Below the pieces are notes generated by a model. That model saw only the letters and a list, made by a program, of their open reading frames with translations, did no database searches and was not told the DNA's origin. Positions 5,282 to 7,877 of a stretch of DNA of 7,877 nucleotides are shown here, piece by piece; position 1 is the first letter of the stretch; every line of letters starts with the position of its first letter. Source of the DNA: Actinomycetota bacterium (GTDB lineage: Bacteria > Actinomycetota > Actinomycetes > Acidothermales > Acidothermaceae); NCBI GenBank assembly GCA_003134755.1, contig PLCK01000076.1:1-7877 (forward strand), written 5' to 3'. Both the position numbers and the translations under genes were made by a program.

Positions 5282-7006
5282 TCAGGGCGAGGCGCTCGCG
5301 CTCGGGCTCGGGCTCGGGCTCTGGGAAACCGAAGGCGGTGGCGCGCTCGTCGTCGGCGGCGGGCTGCTCGCAGGCGGTGGTGCGACTGACACGAACAGTT
5401 TCACGTGCGAGCCGTATGGCGCGTTCACGTCGTGGCCGGGTACCTGGTTGATCACGATGCCCGGAGCCGTTGTGGTCGTCGGCTGCTCAGTGATGTCCAC
5501 AGCAAAGCCTGCGGCACTGAGGTTCTGTTGAGCTTCGTCGACGGGAACGCCGCGCACGTCGGGCACCTTCGTCATCCCGCTCGCCACGACGACGTTGACC
5601 TTGGAGCCCTGGCTGACGGTGGTGCCAGGCGCCGGGTCCTGGTGGAGGACGGTACCGGGCGGCGAAGGCGCGTCCTGTGGCGTCGTCGTCCCGATGACGA
5701 GCCTGTTTGAGATGAGTTCGGCCTTCGCATCAGCCAGTGTCTTGTTCGTCAGATCAGGGACCTGAGCCGCCTGCGGTCCACTCGAGACCGTGATCGTCAC
5801 GCTCGAGTTCAGCGGGAGCAGCGTCCCCGCAGGCGGGTTCTCACTGATGACGATGCCCTTGGGCGCTGTCGCGCTCGTGCCCGGCTTGACGACGGCGATC
5901 AACCCAGCTGCGCTCAGCGCAGACGTGGCGGCCTCCTGCGTGAGTTGGGTGACGACGGGCACCTTCGCGTTCTTTACGGGATGCTTCGTCGTGAGCACGT
6001 GACGCAGCCAGACTCCCAGCAAGATGAACACCGCGATAGCGATGAGCGTCAGCATGATGTAGACGAGCGAACGGCGTCCACGTGGCTGGCGACGCGCGAT
6101 TTCGACCTCGCGGACCGGAGCCATGCTGATCGTCTGGTCGTGCAGGATCGGTGTCGCTTGCACAGGGACGCCGTGCAGCGCGCGTTCGATGTCCTCGCGC
6201 ATCTCGGCCGCGCTCTGATAGCGGTTCGCCGGATTCTTCGCCATCGACTTCAACACGATGGCGTCGACCGCCGGACTGATGTCGGGGTTCAGTCGCGACG
6301 GCGGAATCGGATCCTCGCGAACGTGCTGGTAGGCGACCGCAACCGCGGAGTCGCCCGTGAACGGCGGAGCACCTGTGAGGAGTTCGTAGAGCAGGCAGCC
6401 AGCTGAGTAGACGTCGCTGCGTGCGTCGACCTGCTCACCGCGAGCCTGCTCGGGCGAAAGATATTGAGCTGTGCCGATGACGGCCGCCGTCTGAGTTACC
6501 GCTGCACTCGCCTGTGCTACCGACCGCGCGATACCGAAGTCCATGACCTTCACGTCGCCGGAGCGCGTCAGCATGACGTTCGCGGGCTTGATGTCGCGGT
6601 GGATGATGCCGTTGCGGTGGCTGTAGTCGAGTGCCTTCAGTATCTCGGCCTCGATCTCGAGAGCACGCGTCGGCATCAGGAAGCGTTCGGTCTTCAGCAG
6701 GTCGCGTAGCGTGCGGCCGTCGACGTACTCCATCACGATGTAAGGGACAGGCACGCCGTCGAGCATGCTTTCGCCGGTGTCGTACACAGCCACGATCGCC
6801 GGGTGGTTCAGCGACGCCGCCGATTGGGCCTCGCGGCGAAAGCGAGCCTGGAAGGACTGCTCGCGCGCGAGATCGACACGAAGGGTCTTGACTGCGACAT
6901 CCCGACCGAGCCGGATGTCGCGCCCGCGGTGCACTTCGGCCATCCCGCCGTAGCCGAGCACTTCGCCCAGCTCGTAACGATCGCCGAGCCGCCGTGGCTC
7001 AGTCAT
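5282..7006 (-). CDS. pknB: PASTA-domain Ser/Thr protein kinase
   Basis: This 574-aa transmembrane kinase phosphorylates cell-wall and division proteins. Kinase domain, residues 11-275: Gly loop LGYGGMAEV (17-25), VAVK with K40, E59, HRDIKPAN with D138, DFG with D156, activation-loop T171 and T173 (VTQTAAVIGTAQYLSPEQ). These match M. tuberculosis PknB numbering. A basic juxtamembrane part leads to the membrane helix (about 314-336). Outside are three PASTA repeats (about 348-410, 415-477, 479-541) and a 30-residue Pro/Ser-rich tail. PASTA repeats bind muropeptides or lipid II in the family. M. tuberculosis PknB has four PASTA repeats, so this one is a unit shorter. Start ATG at 7006 has an AGAGGG site about seven bases upstream. 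It follows pbpA directly (60 bp), without pknA between. Confidence 0.97.
   Translation of the reverse strand: MTEPRRLGDRYELGEVLGYGGMAEVHRGRDIRLGRDVAVKTLRVDLAREQSFQARFRREAQSAASLNHPAIVAVYDTGESMLDGVPVPYIVMEYVDGRTLRDLLKTERFLMPTRALEIEAEILKALDYSHRNGIIHRDIKPANVMLTRSGDVKVMDFGIARSVAQASAAVTQTAAVIGTAQYLSPEQARGEQVDARSDVYSAGCLLYELLTGAPPFTGDSAVAVAYQHVREDPIPPSRLNPDISPAVDAIVLKSMAKNPANRYQSAAEMREDIERALHGVPVQATPILHDQTISMAPVREVEIARRQPRGRRSLVYIMLTLIAIAVFILLGVWLRHVLTTKHPVKNAKVPVVTQLTQEAATSALSAAGLIAVVKPGTSATAPKGIVISENPPAGTLLPLNSSVTITVSSGPQAAQVPDLTNKTLADAKAELISNRLVIGTTTPQDAPSPPGTVLHQDPAPGTTVSQGSKVNVVVASGMTKVPDVRGVPVDEAQQNLSAAGFAVDITEQPTTTTAPGIVINQVPGHDVNAPYGSHVKLFVSVAPPPASSPPPTTSAPPPSVSQSPSPSPSASASP
5294..5323. repeat. 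Hexanucleotide tandem repeat in the pknB 3' end
   Basis: Five units of GCTCGG or close variants (5294-5299, 5300-5305, 5306-5311, 5312-5317, 5318-5323) encode the alternating Ser-Pro/Ser-Ala tail of PknB. Unit slippage would keep the frame, so tail length may vary between strains. Confidence 0.7.
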
Positions 7007-7066
7007 GATGAAACCCTCTCGTTGGTGACGATGGATTGAGTGCGCTTGCTCTGTGTGCGCGCGCGC
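7007..7066. other. pbpA-pknB spacer with an alternating purine-pyrimidine tract
   Basis: This 60-bp gap holds the pknB ribosome site (AGAGGG near 7015). TGTGTGCGCGCGCGC at 7052-7066 ends exactly at the pbpA stop codon (7067). Such a tract can adopt Z-form under supercoiling; no function is shown. The gap is too short for a clear separate promoter. Confidence 0.5.
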
Positions 7067-7877
7067 TCACGGTTGCTCCTTCAAGGCGGCCTGCATGACT
7101 GCCTTCGCGATGGGCGCCGCGATCGCACCACCTGTCGCGTCGCTGTTTCCGCCGCCGTTCTCGACCACGACCGCGACGGCAATCCGCGGTTGCACGGCCG
7201 GTGCGAAGGATACGAACCACGCGTGCGGTGGTTGGCCCTTGGCGTTCTCGGCGGTGCCCGTCTTGCCGGCGACTCGCACGCCGGGGATCTGTGCAGTCGT
7301 TCCCGTGCCGTGCAGCACGACGTTCTCCATCATCTGCGTCAGCTCAGCGGCGACCTGACTCGAGACCGCGCGCCTGACCTCGACGGGCTTGGTCTCGTCG
7401 ATGACGGCGAGGTCGGGACCGACGAGCTCCTTCACTAGATACGGCTTCATCAGCAGACCGCCGTTCGCGATGGAGGCCGCCACCATGGCCATTTGTAGCG
7501 GTGTCGCGCGCACGTCGAACTGGCCGATGGCCGATTGGATCGTATTCGCGTCGCTGAGGTCGATCGGGAACACGCTGGCCGCCGACTTCATCGGCACCGA
7601 GAACGTCGAGTCGAACCCGAACGCATCGGCCTGCCTACGCAACGCGTCCTGGCCGAGCGCCAGCCCGAGGCCGCCGAACGCGGTGTTGCACGAGATCGTG
7701 AGTGCCTGGATGAGGGTGGCCTGGCCGCCGCAGCTCTCACCGTGGAAGTTCTGCAACACGCTGGTCGACTGCGGCAACGGCAGTGTCTCCGGCGCAGGTA
7801 TGACCGTGGTCGGCAGGTAGGAACCGCTCGAGAGCGCGGCAGCAGCGGTGATCAGCTTGAACGTCGAACCCGGCGGA
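7067..7877 (-). CDS. pbpA: Penicillin-binding protein, catalytic half (partial)
   Basis: The gene runs out of the window; 269 residues of its C-terminal transpeptidase domain are visible, ending at the stop 7067-7069. The three active-site motifs are present: SxxK as PPGSTFK (catalytic Ser at visible residue 4), SxN as SCN (62-64) and KTG as KTGTAE (205-207). Other typical parts are GQ-x-DVRATPLQMAMVAASIANGG and a HAWFVSFAP segment. The protein cross-links peptidoglycan outside the membrane and is inhibited by beta-lactams. The SCN variant and placement just upstream of pknB match the PbpA/FtsI-like class B enzyme of actinobacteria, where PknB controls PbpA in mycobacteria. The upstream transglycosylase partner rodA probably lies beyond the window edge. 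The membrane anchor is not visible. Confidence 0.93.
   Translation of the reverse strand, partial: PPGSTFKLITAAAALSSGSYLPTTVIPAPETLPLPQSTSVLQNFHGESCGGQATLIQALTISCNTAFGGLGLALGQDALRRQADAFGFDSTFSVPMKSAASVFPIDLSDANTIQSAIGQFDVRATPLQMAMVAASIANGGLLMKPYLVKELVGPDLAVIDETKPVEVRRAVSSQVAAELTQMMENVVLHGTGTTAQIPGVRVAGKTGTAENAKGQPPHAWFVSFAPAVQPRIAVAVVVENGGGNSDATGGAIAAPIAKAVMQAALKEQP

Noticed and set aside
5493..5501. Lone DnaA-box-like 9-mer (ATGTCCACA) inside pknB
   Set aside because: A single one-mismatch site in coding sequence is expected by chance.

Overview
The window is high-GC actinobacterial chromosome. It carries the conserved envelope and division neighbourhood usually found within some tens of kilobases of oriC. 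The diagnostic combination is a cyclophilin, a zinc-finger rhomboid, CrgA, a DUF881 protein, a class E sortase, a PabA/TrpG-type glutaminase, a PASTA kinase (PknB) and a PbpA-type transpeptidase. GC-rich codon use, GTG and TTG starts, and a PknB catalytic core whose key residues match Mycobacterium tuberculosis numbering (K40, D138, D156, T171, T173) all fit. The exact genus cannot be fixed by reading. A non-mycobacterial actinomycete with one kinase gene next to pbpA is a reasonable guess.

Layout. Positions 1-207 hold the 3' end of a plus-strand MFS-type transporter. It converges on a minus-strand gene (217-678) for a 153-aa single-pass membrane protein of unknown function. A 189-bp divergent region with two tandem hairpins separates that gene from ppiA (868-1392), which is followed 6 bp later by a rhomboid protease gene (1399-2307). 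Between the rhomboid and the convergent crgA (2490-2747, minus) lie a compact cluster of DnaA-box-like 9-mers and three tandem 28-bp repeats, the last of which runs into the 3' end of crgA. Divergent from crgA is a tightly packed plus-strand set: DUF881 (2839-3624), class E sortase (3621-4367, ATGA overlap), an 81-aa membrane protein (4370-4615) and pabA/trpG (4665-5276). On the minus strand, pbpA (partial, catalytic half only) reads into pknB (7006-5282), whose stop lies 5 bp from the pabA stop.

How the genes fit together. CrgA, PbpA and PknB belong to the septum and cell-wall growth machinery: CrgA is a divisome membrane scaffold, PbpA a transpeptidase, and PknB a PASTA-domain sensor kinase that regulates wall synthesis. 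The class E sortase anchors surface proteins. DUF881 and the 81-aa protein are uncharacterised membrane partners by position. Cyclophilin and rhomboid form a small protein folding and membrane proteolysis unit. PabA is a metabolic gene (folate or tryptophan) conserved in this place.

Nothing here looks like a mobile element, CRISPR array, defence island or wholly new system. The most notable signals are in non-coding DNA: the DnaA-box-like cluster, the 28-bp repeats that duplicate the end of crgA, and the tandem hairpins upstream of ppiA.
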